From positions 186,001-250,000 of the forward strand of contig NZ_JOEZ01000016.1 of the NCBI RefSeq assembly GCF_000721175.1: a stretch of 64,000 nt of DNA. Reading direction: 5' to 3'. The DNA is from Streptomyces anulatus (GTDB lineage: Bacteria > Actinomycetota > Actinomycetes > Streptomycetales > Streptomycetaceae). Each line of letters begins with the position of its first letter. The first letter of the stretch is position 1. Under the pieces are notes generated by a model. The model was not told the origin of the DNA, did no database searches, and was given only the letters and a program-made list of their open reading frames with translations. A program made the position numbers and the translations under genes. Of this stretch, positions 42,304 to 48,916 are shown piece by piece.

Positions 42304-42549
42304 ATGCCCGACTTCTCCACACCGGCTGTCGGCCGGATTGTCCACTACGTCAGCTACGGCACCCCGGGCGGCGAGTACGCGTCGCAGTGCCGCGCAGCAA
42401 TCATCACCGCCGTCCACGGCCCGTTCCTCGTGGATCTTGCAGTGCTGAATCCGGAGGGCATGTTTTTCAACCGAGAGGTGACCCATGGTGAGCCGAGGGC
42501 GGACGGCTCATACGAGGGCGGTAGCTGGCACTGGCCGGAGCGCGTCTGA
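42304..42549 (+). CDS. Hypothetical protein upstream of endolysin (81 aa)
   Basis: Reads 'GRIVHYVSYGTPGGEYASQC' and 'PFLVDLAVLNPEGMFFNREV', a small beta-barrel-like protein often encoded by Streptomyces phages next to lysis genes. GGAG lies 6 nt before ATG 42304. Role unknown. TGATG overlap with the endolysin. Confidence 0.75.
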   Translation: MPDFSTPAVGRIVHYVSYGTPGGEYASQCRAAIITAVHGPFLVDLAVLNPEGMFFNREVTHGEPRADGSYEGGSWHWPERV

Positions 42550-43397
42550 TGGCCTGGTACCCCGGTGCCAAGAAACTGGAGCTGCAACCCGAATCGGACG
42601 CACAGCCCGCGATCCGGCCGACGCAGCTCATCGTCCACAGCATCGTCGCGAACTGGACGGCCCGCCGCACCTTCGAGTTCTGGCGCGACTCCACCAACCT
42701 CGAATCCCACTTCGGGATCGGATACGGGGCGGGGGACATCGCCCAGTACATCGGCACCGAGACCCGAGCTGACGCCAACGCCGGGGCGAACCGGAGGAGC
42801 GACGGCACCGGGGCGATCTCGGTGGAGACCGCCTCGAACAGCACGGCGACGGACCCGTGGAACGCCTCGCAGATCGAGGAGCTGATCGAGCTCGGAGTGT
42901 GGGCGCACCGCACCCACAAGATCCCGCTGCGGATCTGCCGCACGCACAACGACCCCGGGTTCGGCTACCACAGCCTGTTCCCGCAGTGGTCGACGTCGGG
43001 CACCGCCTGCCCCGGGAAGGCCCGCATCAAGCAGTTCCGCGAGGTAGTGATCCCGGGGATCGTCGCCCGCGCCACCGGCAAGACCAAACCACCGAAGGAG
43101 GCTGACGTGGCCCTGTCCACCGACGACATCAAGAAAATCTGGAAGACGGACGGCATCCTGCCGTCCCCGTCGACCGCGGCGAAGGGCAACGACTTCTGGA
43201 CTGCGGACTCCTACATCCGCGACATCCACGCCCGGCTCCGCGCCGTGCAGGGTGTCCAGGAAGCGAACACCGCGACGATCCGCGCGATGGCCGAGGCGCT
43301 CGCCTCGCGGGACGACGCGGTCGACGTGGACGCCCTGATTGCCCGGATCGAGACCGCCATCAAGGGCGTCACCGTGCGCCTGGAAACGGAGAGCTGA
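42549..43397 (+). CDS. Endolysin, N-acetylmuramoyl-L-alanine amidase (282 aa)
   Basis: Zinc amidase of the Amidase_2/PGRP fold that releases progeny by cutting the amide between MurNAc and L-Ala. Fold motifs: 'PTQLIVHSIVANW' (first zinc His), 'SHFGIGYGAGDIAQYIGTET', 'AISVETASNSTA', 'RICRTHNDPGFGYH' and 'SGTACPGKARI' (Cys/Lys site). The C-terminal 100 residues ('DDIKKIWKTDGILPSP', then helices) form a probable wall-binding or oligomerisation region. Next to the holin gene. Confidence 0.92.
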   Translation: MAWYPGAKKLELQPESDAQPAIRPTQLIVHSIVANWTARRTFEFWRDSTNLESHFGIGYGAGDIAQYIGTETRADANAGANRRSDGTGAISVETASNSTATDPWNASQIEELIELGVWAHRTHKIPLRICRTHNDPGFGYHSLFPQWSTSGTACPGKARIKQFREVVIPGIVARATGKTKPPKEADVALSTDDIKKIWKTDGILPSPSTAAKGNDFWTADSYIRDIHARLRAVQGVQEANTATIRAMAEALASRDDAVDVDALIARIETAIKGVTVRLETES

Positions 43398-43399
43398 CC

Positions 43400-43630
43400 A
43401 TGAGCAAGCTGCTGCTGGACCTGGCCGAGCGGTCCGCGTGGACCGGTGCGCAGTCCGCGCTCGGCCTGGCCGTCGTCGAGCTGGCGGACGTGCCGGTGTG
43501 GTGGGCGGCCCCGGTCGCCCTGGCCCTCGCGTCGGCCAAGAGCTGGGTGGCCGGTCGGCTCGGCCGGAAGGGCACCGCGTCCACGCTGCCCGCCGCCAAG
43601 GACCCCGCGTCGCACGCCACGGGCGTCTGA
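43400..43630 (+). CDS. Holin-like membrane protein (76 aa)
   Basis: Two hydrophobic stretches ('TGAQSALGLAVVELADV', 'VWWAAPVALALASAKSWVAG') and a basic, flexible tail; size and position directly after the endolysin fit an actinophage holin. It would form membrane lesions that free the endolysin. GGAGAG ribosome site. Confidence 0.75.
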   Translation: MSKLLLDLAERSAWTGAQSALGLAVVELADVPVWWAAPVALALASAKSWVAGRLGRKGTASTLPAAKDPASHATGV

Positions 43631-43657
43631 CCTGACCGTAGTGCGCTGGAGGACCGT

Positions 43658-43924
43658 GTGGATGCTGCGATGCTCACCGCGCTGGGTGCACTGCTGGCCT
43701 CGCCGGTAGCAGCCGCGGCAGCCATCTACGGGTCCCGGGGCGCCACGCGAGCGTCCCGGGAGGGCGGAGCTTTGACCGGATTCAGTAGCTTGACCGACCA
43801 GTTGCAGGAGGAACGGATAGAGCTGCGCTCTGAGCTGGCGGCGGTGCGCAGTGAGTTGGCGGCGGAGCGGGCGGAGTCCGCGCGGCTGCGGCTCCTCGTG
43901 ACACAGCTCGGGGGGACGCCGTGA
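43658..43924 (+). CDS. Membrane-anchored coiled-coil protein (88 aa)
   Basis: N-terminal hydrophobic segment ('[20 protein letters not shown]') followed by a Glu/Arg/Leu coiled coil ('[20 protein letters not shown]'). GTG 43658 follows GGAGGACCGT. The topology resembles spanin-like or holin-associated small proteins, but Gram-positive phages lack spanins, so the function is open. Overlaps the collagen-like gene by GTGA. Confidence 0.68.
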   Translation: MDAAMLTALGALLASPVAAAAAIYGSRGATRASREGGALTGFSSLTDQLQEERIELRSELAAVRSELAAERAESARLRLLVTQLGGTP

Positions 43925-44616
43925 CGCGGACACAGCACATGCTGTACCGGCGCCGGTACCTGCTGTGGATCACGGCGGCGCTCCTCGCCCTCGGCGGCGG
44001 GTTGGCCCTGGCGTTCCTCCAGATTTCGCAGGCGGAGCAGCACGCCGACCAGCTGGCGGTAGAGGCGGACCGGCGCGGCGACGCGGTCGGCACACTGGCT
44101 ACGGATGTGCGGACGCTGCGCGCACAGATCACGGCCGACGGCGGCACCCCTGCCGCACCCGACCCGGCGGCGGCCGTGGACGATCTGCCGGACCGGGTGG
44201 AGGTACCGGTGCCGATCCCCGGGCCGCCGGGTGCGCGCGGGCAGAAGGGTGAGGCTGGCACCCCCGGGGAGGACGGCCGGGACGGTGAGCCCGGGGCGGA
44301 CGGGTCACCCGGGCCTGCGGTCACGGGCGCACCCGGCCGCGACGGGGCGGACGGTGTCGACGGGGCCGACGGGGCGCAGGGAGTCCAAGGCGAGCGTGGC
44401 GAGAAGGGCGAGACCGGCGCGACCGGCCCGGCCGGTGAACGTGGCCCGGCGGGTCCGCCCGGCCCGGCCTGCCCCGACGGGTACAGCCTCCAGCCGCCGG
44501 CCGATGACCCTGACGCTCTCGTGTGCCGCCGCACCGGTGCACCCACTGAGCCCGAGGACCCGCCGACGGGGCCTGGGCCGCTCGCCCTGGACCCGACCCG
44601 CCGCCAGTACCGATGA
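43921..44616 (+). CDS. Membrane-anchored collagen-like protein (231 aa)
   Basis: One membrane helix near the N-terminus ('[20 protein letters not shown]'), a helical coiled-coil stem (about 35-72), a Pro-rich linker, then about 28 Gly-X-Y triplets (residues about 101-187, for example '[19 protein letters not shown]') and a short end with two Cys. The stem could nucleate a collagen-type triple helix projecting from the membrane. It is not a tail fibre, because it carries a membrane anchor and lies after the lysis genes. Possible lysogen surface protein or lysis regulator. Last gene before a strong terminator. Confidence 0.78.
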   Translation: MTRTQHMLYRRRYLLWITAALLALGGGLALAFLQISQAEQHADQLAVEADRRGDAVGTLATDVRTLRAQITADGGTPAAPDPAAAVDDLPDRVEVPVPIPGPPGARGQKGEAGTPGEDGRDGEPGADGSPGPAVTGAPGRDGADGVDGADGAQGVQGERGEKGETGATGPAGERGPAGPPGPACPDGYSLQPPADDPDALVCRRTGAPTEPEDPPTGPGPLALDPTRRQYR

Positions 44617-44620
44617 CCAC

Positions 44621-44651
44621 GGCCCCCACTGCCCTTGCGGCGGTGGGGGCC
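44621..44651. terminator. Bidirectional terminator at the end of the late operon
   Basis: GGCCCCCAC / GTGGGGGCC, 9 perfect pairs, 13-base loop, between the convergent collagen-like gene and the GntR-type gene. Confidence 0.78.
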
Positions 44652-44656
44652 ATTCG

Positions 44657-44899
44657 TCATGCCCCGGGCTCGGGCAGGCGGGCCACGAACGTGCCGATGC
44701 CCGGCTCCATGTACGCGAGCCCCGCGGCCCGGAGTTCCTGGAGCACCCGGCGCGCCGTCACCGGACTGACCCCCGTCTCAGCCTGGAGATCCAACGCTGA
44801 CGGCAGACGCGTCCCAGGCGGGTACGTCCCGTTGTCGATGCGCTCCTCCAGCAGGGCGTACACCTGCCGCCACCTGGGAATATCCGGCTGCCAGTCCAT
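44657..44899 (-). CDS. Minimal GntR-type winged-helix regulator (80 aa)
   Basis: Only the DNA-binding half of a GntR protein: 'PRWRQVYALLEERIDNGTYP', 'LPSALDLQAETGVSPVTARR' (helix-turn-helix) and 'LAYMEPGIGTFVARLP'. No effector domain follows. Such minimal GntR proteins are common on Streptomyces plasmids and integrative elements (KorSA-like). ATG 44899 is used because the frame further upstream contains the 9-bp repeats and reads as low-complexity Ile/Gly/Pro. It is the only leftward gene at this end, so it may be expressed in the lysogen. Confidence 0.82.
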   Translation of the reverse strand: MDWQPDIPRWRQVYALLEERIDNGTYPPGTRLPSALDLQAETGVSPVTARRVLQELRAAGLAYMEPGIGTFVARLPEPGA

Positions 44900-44954
44900 A
44901 CCCCGGACGCTAGGCGCGCAGGGGTGGCCAGGCGAGACAGGCGAGATCAGTTGG

Positions 44955-44981
44955 CCTATTGCACCTATCGGACCTATCGCG
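44955..44981. repeat. Three tandem 9-bp repeats upstream of the GntR gene
   Basis: CCTATTGCA, CCTATCGGA, CCTATCGCG in direct tandem, 56-82 bp before ATG 44899. Candidate autoregulatory operator of the minimal GntR protein, and possibly of the rightward gene at 45067. Confidence 0.5.
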
Positions 44982-45066
44982 CCGGGTCTATGGTGGTGAC
45001 CACAGAGAGAACCCCGGCGCCGTGTCACCGGCCCGGGGTGCGGACACCGCTTGGAGGAGCGACGTC

Positions 45067-45255
45067 ATGGCAGAGCGTACCGGGCCTGTACAGGCCCAGC
45101 ACAGGGCCGGAGAGGCCGCCGTACAGACGGCATACGCCGCATTCATCCGGCACACGCAGCTGTGTCCGCCATGTCGCGAGACCGGCGCGGACTGTGAGGC
45201 TGCGGCCAATCTCCGGCAGGCGTGGCGGGACGCGCGAGCGGCGGTGGCCGCGTGA
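45067..45255 (+). CDS. Small Cys-containing protein (62 aa)
   Basis: Helical protein with 'FIRHTQLCPPCRETGADC' in the middle (three Cys) and 'RQAWRDARAAVAA' at the end; conserved type on Streptomyces elements, function unknown. GGAGGAG lies 9 nt before ATG. GTGA overlap with the next gene, opposite in direction to the GntR gene. Confidence 0.7.
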   Translation: MAERTGPVQAQHRAGEAAVQTAYAAFIRHTQLCPPCRETGADCEAAANLRQAWRDARAAVAA

Positions 45256-45413
45256 GGTGTGACCGCTGCGACCAGCCGATCCCGCCGGGCCAGGAAGAGC
45301 GGGTACCCGTGGGCGGGGCGTCCGGTGCGGGCACCGTCGTGGTCCTGCACCGCCAACTGTGCCCCCGGTCCCGGTCGCACGCCGCCCCGTACCCGGCGGG
45401 CCTCGGCCGCTGA
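45252..45413 (+). CDS. Small zinc-finger-like protein (53 aa)
   Basis: Begins 'MRCDRCDQPIPPGQEERVPV' and has a further 'VVLHRQLCPRS', giving a possible C-C-H-C metal site. GTG overlaps the preceding stop. Probably the last phage gene before attR. Function unknown. Confidence 0.65.
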   Translation: MRCDRCDQPIPPGQEERVPVGGASGAGTVVVLHRQLCPRSRSHAAPYPAGLGR

Positions 45414-45469
45414 AAGCCCCCGCTTGCACCCGAGGCCGGCGGCGGCCGGGGTTCAATCGGGTACCGAAC

Positions 45470-45497
45470 AGCCCCTGCCTCTCGCGCGGCAGGGGCT
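45470..45497 (+). terminator. Terminator near the right prophage end
   Basis: AGCCCCTGCC / GGCAGGGGCT, 10 perfect pairs, eight-base loop, followed by GCTTCG. Confidence 0.75.
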
Positions 45498-45581
45498 GCT
45501 TCGTGTTCACCATTGCCGTGCGCGACGGGGTGCGGGACAATGGAGTCTGCGCAGGTCAGCCCGCATGTAGCCCATAGGGAT

Positions 45582-45603
45582 TGCGTGAGCGGTGCGTGAG
45601 CGG
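45582..45603 (+). repeat. Candidate integrase arm-type site, right
   Basis: Two tandem TGCGTGAGCGG units, identical and in the same orientation to those at 5899-5920, 112 bp inside attR. Confidence 0.6.
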
Positions 45604-45679
45604 AGGTCCCGCAGGGTCCCAGAATTACCGGAGTCTGCCAGCGTGGGGGAGTGGCAACACCCCTGATAACCAGGGCATT

Positions 45680-45699
45680 CGGAGTCAGCCGGAGTGAGC
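45680..45699 (+). repeat. 10-bp tandem repeat beside attR
   Basis: CGGAGTCAGC followed directly by CGGAGTGAGC, ending 16 bp before the core. Related GGAGTCTGC occurs near 45542 and 45630. Candidate excisionase or secondary integrase sites. Confidence 0.4.
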
Positions 45700-45715
45700 C
45701 AGTCTTCAACCTGGC

Positions 45716-45760
45716 GACTCATAATCCGTCGGCCGTGGGTTCGAGTCCCACCCGCCCCAC
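45716..45760 (+). repeat. attR core (45-bp direct repeat)
   Basis: Exact copy of 5762-5806: 3' part of the CAT tRNA without its 5' half, so no functional tRNA is present here. Marks the right boundary of the prophage. Confidence 0.95.
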
Positions 45761-45767
45761 CGAGCTC

Positions 45768-45793
45768 CCCAGGCAGAATCGTTCTGACCTGGG
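45768..45793 (+). terminator. Displaced host terminator of the CAT tRNA
   Basis: Hairpin CCCAGG.CAGAA / TTCTG.CCTGGG with a one-base mismatch, 8 nt right of attR. In an uninfected chromosome it would directly follow the tRNA; the prophage has moved it 40 kb away. Confidence 0.55.
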
Positions 45794-46129
45794 TAAACGC
45801 GTTTTTCACGGTCATATTGCGTTAGGTGTTCGCCTCACGGTGGTGTGGCGGACGAGGGTCTTCATGTGTCGAGAGGGCTTCCTGCGTGGCTGTGACCTGG
45901 ACCTTTCCGGTCTCGGCGCCGCGGGATGGTTAACAGCGGTCCCACGGCCCTCCCGTGAGGGGTTCACCTGCACCTAGCATCCGTACCCGTGGTTCCCCGG
46001 CGAAGTGGTCCCGCTTTTCGGGTTGCGGCCAGGCCAGGGGTGTGGTGCCCGTGACTGTGTCTTGCGGGTGTCTGTCGGCGATCGGGTCGCGTCTTCCTCG
46101 TGCGTGATGGCCCGCGCAAGGCAATGTTG
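45794..46129. other. Intergenic stretch right of attR
   Basis: 336 bp with no convincing gene on either strand. Short open frames here are interrupted or of atypical composition. It contains a small GC-rich hairpin near 45945 and leads into the vapB promoter region. Confidence 0.6.
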
Positions 46130-46156
46130 GTGATGTATCGTGCTTATGTACATCAC
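46130..46156. promoter_or_regulatory. Palindromic operator of vapBC
   Basis: GTGATGTA-N11-TACATCAC, perfect 8-bp arms, 26 bp before the vapB ATG and overlapping the likely promoter. VapB antitoxins usually autoregulate by binding such palindromes. Confidence 0.65.
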
Positions 46157-46181
46157 GGACTCTCGGTGAAAGGTGGCTGGC

Positions 46182-46415
46182 ATGTCTGTTACCCAAGTCG
46201 ATCTCGATGACGAGGCGCTGGCCGAGGCGATGCGGCTCATGGGTGTCTCGACGAAGAAAGAGACGGTCAACGGGGCTCTGCGGGACTACGTGGCGCGCAT
46301 CAAGCGGTTGGAGGCTGCCGAAAAGCTGGTCGCGCGGGGTGAGCGGGGCGAGTTCGAGGCCGCGGCTGCGGCGCATGCGGCTTCCAAGCGCGCCCGGCGG
46401 GCAGCCTTCGAGTGA
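46182..46415 (+). CDS. vapB: Type II antitoxin, VapB family (77 aa)
   Basis: Begins 'VTQVDLDDEALAEAMRLMGV' and 'STKKETVNGALRDYVARI', a ribbon-helix-helix DNA-binding head typical of VapB; the C-terminal helix ('EAAAAAHAASKRARRAAFE') would wrap the toxin. GAAAGGTGG ribosome site. ATG...GTGA overlap with vapC ensures coupled synthesis. Confidence 0.9.
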   Translation: MSVTQVDLDDEALAEAMRLMGVSTKKETVNGALRDYVARIKRLEAAEKLVARGERGEFEAAAAAHAASKRARRAAFE

Positions 46416-46819
46416 TCACGTACCTCCTCGACACCTCCGCGCTCTGGCGCCTCTTTCGCACGCCGGGGGCGTTGCTGCCCTGGGAAGGGCACATCGCCGC
46501 GGGCGTGTTCCACATCTGCGAGCCCACGAGGGCGGAGTTCCTCTACTCGGCCACCAGTCCGGCCCACCGCGACGAGTTGGCCGAAGAGGTGGATGCTCTC
46601 TGCCAGTCCTCGCCAGTTCCCAAGAACGCGTGGCGCTGGGTCGATACCGCGCAGTACAAGCTCACCCAGCAGGGACAGCACCGGGCCGCCGGGCCCATCG
46701 ATCTTCTGGTGTGTGCGACCGCGGTTCATCACGGCCACACCGTGCTCCACGTCGACAACGACTTCGCCACGGTGGCGGCGGTCCTCAAGGAAGTGCAGCA
46801 GCGGGACGTGCGCGCCTGA
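46412..46819 (+). CDS. vapC: Type II toxin, VapC PIN-domain RNase (135 aa)
   Basis: PIN-fold ribonuclease that in active form cleaves tRNA or rRNA. Acidic active-site residues are visible: Asp7 in 'YLLDTSALWRLF', Glu in 'CEPTRAEFLYS', Asp in 'GPIDLLVCATA' and Asp in 'HVDNDFATVA'. Complete and in frame, overlapping its antitoxin; apparently functional. Host-chromosome side, 0.65 kb from attR. Confidence 0.92.
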   Translation: MITYLLDTSALWRLFRTPGALLPWEGHIAAGVFHICEPTRAEFLYSATSPAHRDELAEEVDALCQSSPVPKNAWRWVDTAQYKLTQQGQHRAAGPIDLLVCATAVHHGHTVLHVDNDFATVAAVLKEVQQRDVRA

Positions 46820-46979
46820 CGATGTCCAAGTGGGTCGCCGTGAAAGGCTGGCTCATTGCCCTCAGCCTGTTGCCCGCGTGAGACGAAAGTACCTGCGACC
46901 CAGAGCGCGGCCCTGTAAGACTTTCCCCGCGCACCCAGCCGGGGATGCTGGTACGCATCGCGATTCCAGGGGGCGTTTC

Positions 46980-48362
46980 ATGGCGGCACCGCACGCCACA
47001 TCCGACCAGCCGCAGGACCGGGGCATTTTTGACTGCGACGAGGCCCACCGGAGCCCACTTCGCTCTGACTATGAGCGGATCTTCGATTCCGGTCTGGTGG
47101 TGCTCGACACCAATGTGCTGCTCAATCTCTACCGCTCGAACGAGAGTACCCGCCGGGACATGCTTGCCGCCCTCGCCAGGCTCCGCGAGCGACTGTGGAT
47201 CCCACACCAGGTGCTCACGGAGTTCTGGCGCAACCGCGAGTCGGCGACCGTACGCCATCACCACGCGACCAAGGCCAATGAGGCGGGCACCGCACTCGAC
47301 AAGGCGGTCAAGGCGGCCCGGACAGCAGTGACCACCTGGCTGACCGCCGTTCAGCTCAAGGACGACGAAGAGGCTGCGCAGCGGACTGACCAAGACCTGA
47401 CCGAACTCACCAAAGCGGCCGACAGCCTCAAAATGTTCATCCGGGCACAGGCGGAGTGCGACGCGCTCAAGGAAACTGCCACCACGCACACCGACCCGGT
47501 GCTCAACGTCCTTGAACCGCTTTTGCACGGGCGGATCGGCGAGCCGCTGCCGCCGGACGAGTACGACAAGGCCGTGAAAGAGGCACAGGAGCGCGCCGAT
47601 GAGGGGATACCGCCGGGACACGAGGACTTCCGCACCAAGGAACCTGAGCTGGCTGCCGGTGATTACCTTCTGTGGGTCCAGCTCATGGCGGAGGCCCGGC
47701 ACCGTGGGCGCGACGTTCTGCTGGTCACCGGGGACGTGAAGAAGGACTGGTGGACCAGCCGCGGATACGACATCCCGCCACGCCCCCGTGCCGAACTCCT
47801 CCTGGAACTGCGGGAGCACGCCCGGGTAGACCTCTACATGCTCACTCCAAGCGAACTGCTCCGCTGGGCCGAGGAACTCCTCGAACTGAACGTGGACGAA
47901 GGCTCGGTCCGCGACCTGGAGCAACTGGGTGAGGCATCGGCCGCCGAAGACTTCGAAGAGGGGGCCTGGACGGCGGAGTCGCTAACGGTGTTCATGGACG
48001 AGTTGATGAGGCGCTACCCATCCCGAGTCAAAGCGATCGTTGCAGCTGCGGCGAACGGCGGGTTTGTGGACAGGGAGGCGGTGTACGAGCTTGCCGGCTA
48101 TGACGAGACACGCAGACTCCGCGGCTTCACCCAACCGATCGGCACCCTGTCGAGGGATTTGCAGGCGGTAGGAGTGCTGACGGGTGGAGAGCCCTTCCTG
48201 CTGACCACCGTCTACGGTCACGCCGTCGACCCTTCCTGGGCGAAGGGATTCCGCATTCCCAGCGCTGTGATTCCCCTGCTCCGGAGCAAGTACGAAGGGG
48301 GCAGCCTGTGGCAGACCAGAGACAGCGGAGAGGCTGGGAGCGAACCTTCCGACAGTGACTAG
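46980..48362 (+). CDS. Large PIN-like domain protein (460 aa)
   Basis: N-terminal half is a PIN-like nuclease fold (PIN_8/DUF4935 type): Asp43 in 'GLVVLDTNVLLNLYR', Glu in 'QVLTEFWRN', and late acidic pair in 'DVLLVTGDVKKDWW', separated by a long charged coiled-coil insertion ('DKAVKAARTAVTTWLTAVQL'). The C-terminal 130 residues ('MDELMRRYPSRVKAIVAAAA', 'TQPIGTLSRDLQAVGVL') look like a winged-helix-like module. No antitoxin gene accompanies it. This architecture is often found in defence islands; an RNase or abortive-infection role is inferred. ATG 46980 follows AGGGGGCG. Confidence 0.78.
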   Translation: MAAPHATSDQPQDRGIFDCDEAHRSPLRSDYERIFDSGLVVLDTNVLLNLYRSNESTRRDMLAALARLRERLWIPHQVLTEFWRNRESATVRHHHATKANEAGTALDKAVKAARTAVTTWLTAVQLKDDEEAAQRTDQDLTELTKAADSLKMFIRAQAECDALKETATTHTDPVLNVLEPLLHGRIGEPLPPDEYDKAVKEAQERADEGIPPGHEDFRTKEPELAAGDYLLWVQLMAEARHRGRDVLLVTGDVKKDWWTSRGYDIPPRPRAELLLELREHARVDLYMLTPSELLRWAEELLELNVDEGSVRDLEQLGEASAAEDFEEGAWTAESLTVFMDELMRRYPSRVKAIVAAAANGGFVDREAVYELAGYDETRRLRGFTQPIGTLSRDLQAVGVLTGGEPFLLTTVYGHAVDPSWAKGFRIPSAVIPLLRSKYEGGSLWQTRDSGEAGSEPSDSD

Positions 48363-48533
48363 TAGGGCTTGGTCATGTGCGGTCTGTGATGGCGTGTCTT
48401 CTTGATCGGTCGTGTCGTTGACTGGGTCTGCTGGGTGAGGAGTTGGCTGCGGTCCGGTGTGATCTGGAGGACTTCGCGGCGGAGATGTTCGAGCCGTTCG
48501 CGCGGGCGGATCAGCGTCGGTGGGGCGGGGTCT
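48363..48533 (+). pseudogene. IS701-family transposase remnant, 5' end only
   Basis: After a stop at 48419-48421 the frame reads LLGEELAAVRCDLEDF, then 'AAEMFEPFARADQRRWGGVY', matching my recollection of the N-terminus of Streptomyces IS701-type transposases, which continue YLRGLLLDG. Here identity stops at VY and unrelated sequence begins. The 55 bp before it look like the non-coding end of the same IS. Only about 36 codons remain. Confidence 0.65.
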
Positions 48534-48581
48534 ATCGCGGAACATCTCAAGCGAATCGACGGAGAGGATGGGGCACGATGA
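48534..48581 (+). pseudogene. C-terminal stump of a HigB/RelE-type toxin
   Basis: Immediately after the IS fragment an open frame reads I-A-E-H-L-K-R-I-D-G-E-D-G-A-R and stops with TGA overlapping the ATG of the XRE gene (ATGA). In HigBA-type pairs the toxin precedes and overlaps the antitoxin exactly so, and toxin C-termini have a similar charged helix. The IS insertion therefore appears to have removed most of the toxin. Inference from place and overlap, with only 15 residues left. Confidence 0.5.
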
Positions 48582-48916
48582 CGGATCACCTCAAGGACCC
48601 GCAGGCCGTCTCCTGGGCGGATCTGGCCGAAGAGTTCTCCTTCACCGACGCGGAGAAGCACCGGATCCAGAAGGGGGCGCAGGCGTTGGTTCTGGCCTCC
48701 CGTGTCCACCGCCTCGCCGAGTTGCGGAAGCGGCAGCACACCACGCAGGTTCAGGTCGCCGAAGTCATGGGTGTCACTCAGGCCCGCGTCTCGCGCATCG
48801 AGAAGGGCCAACTGGAGCGCAGTGAGGTCGACACCCTGGCTGCCTATGTCAAGGCGCTCGGCGGCAAGCTGAAGATCGTCGCCGACTTCGGTGATGAGAC
48901 CTACGTCCTCGGCTGA
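48578..48916 (+). CDS. XRE-family antitoxin, HigA-like (112 aa), orphaned
   Basis: 'ASRVHRLAELRKRQHTTQVQ' and 'VAEVMGVTQARVSRIEKGQL' form a Cro/CI helix-turn-helix, followed by 'VKALGGKLKIVADFGDETY', the ending typical of antitoxins that follow Gp49/HigB-type toxins. Complete gene, but its toxin partner is reduced to a stump. A longer open frame from 48443 merges it with the IS remnant and is an artefact. Confidence 0.8.
   Translation: MTDHLKDPQAVSWADLAEEFSFTDAEKHRIQKGAQALVLASRVHRLAELRKRQHTTQVQVAEVMGVTQARVSRIEKGQLERSEVDTLAAYVKALGGKLKIVADFGDETYVLG

Larger units (their letters stand above)
5762..45760. mobile_element. Complete siphovirus-type prophage, about 40.0 kb
   Basis: DNA between the two 45-bp tRNA-derived repeats. 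It has an integrase at the left end reading toward attL, an XRE/Cro-type divergent switch, replication genes, and a full set of packaging, head, tail and lysis genes reading toward attR. All hallmark virion genes are open and in the usual siphovirus order, so the element may be inducible. About 39,954 bp would be excised. Confidence 0.95.

Noticed and set aside
45507..45815. Minus-strand open frame across attR
   Set aside because: It runs through the tRNA-derived repeat and the host terminator hairpin, so it is not a gene.
46593..46979. Longer start for the 460-aa PIN protein
   Set aside because: The extra 129 codons overlap vapC in a shifted frame and have shadow composition; ATG 46980 has a ribosome site.
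48443..48577. Longer start for the orphan antitoxin at 48443
   Set aside because: The added residues are the transposase remnant and toxin stump frame-joined by chance; the ATG 48578 start overlaps the stump's stop as in intact pairs.
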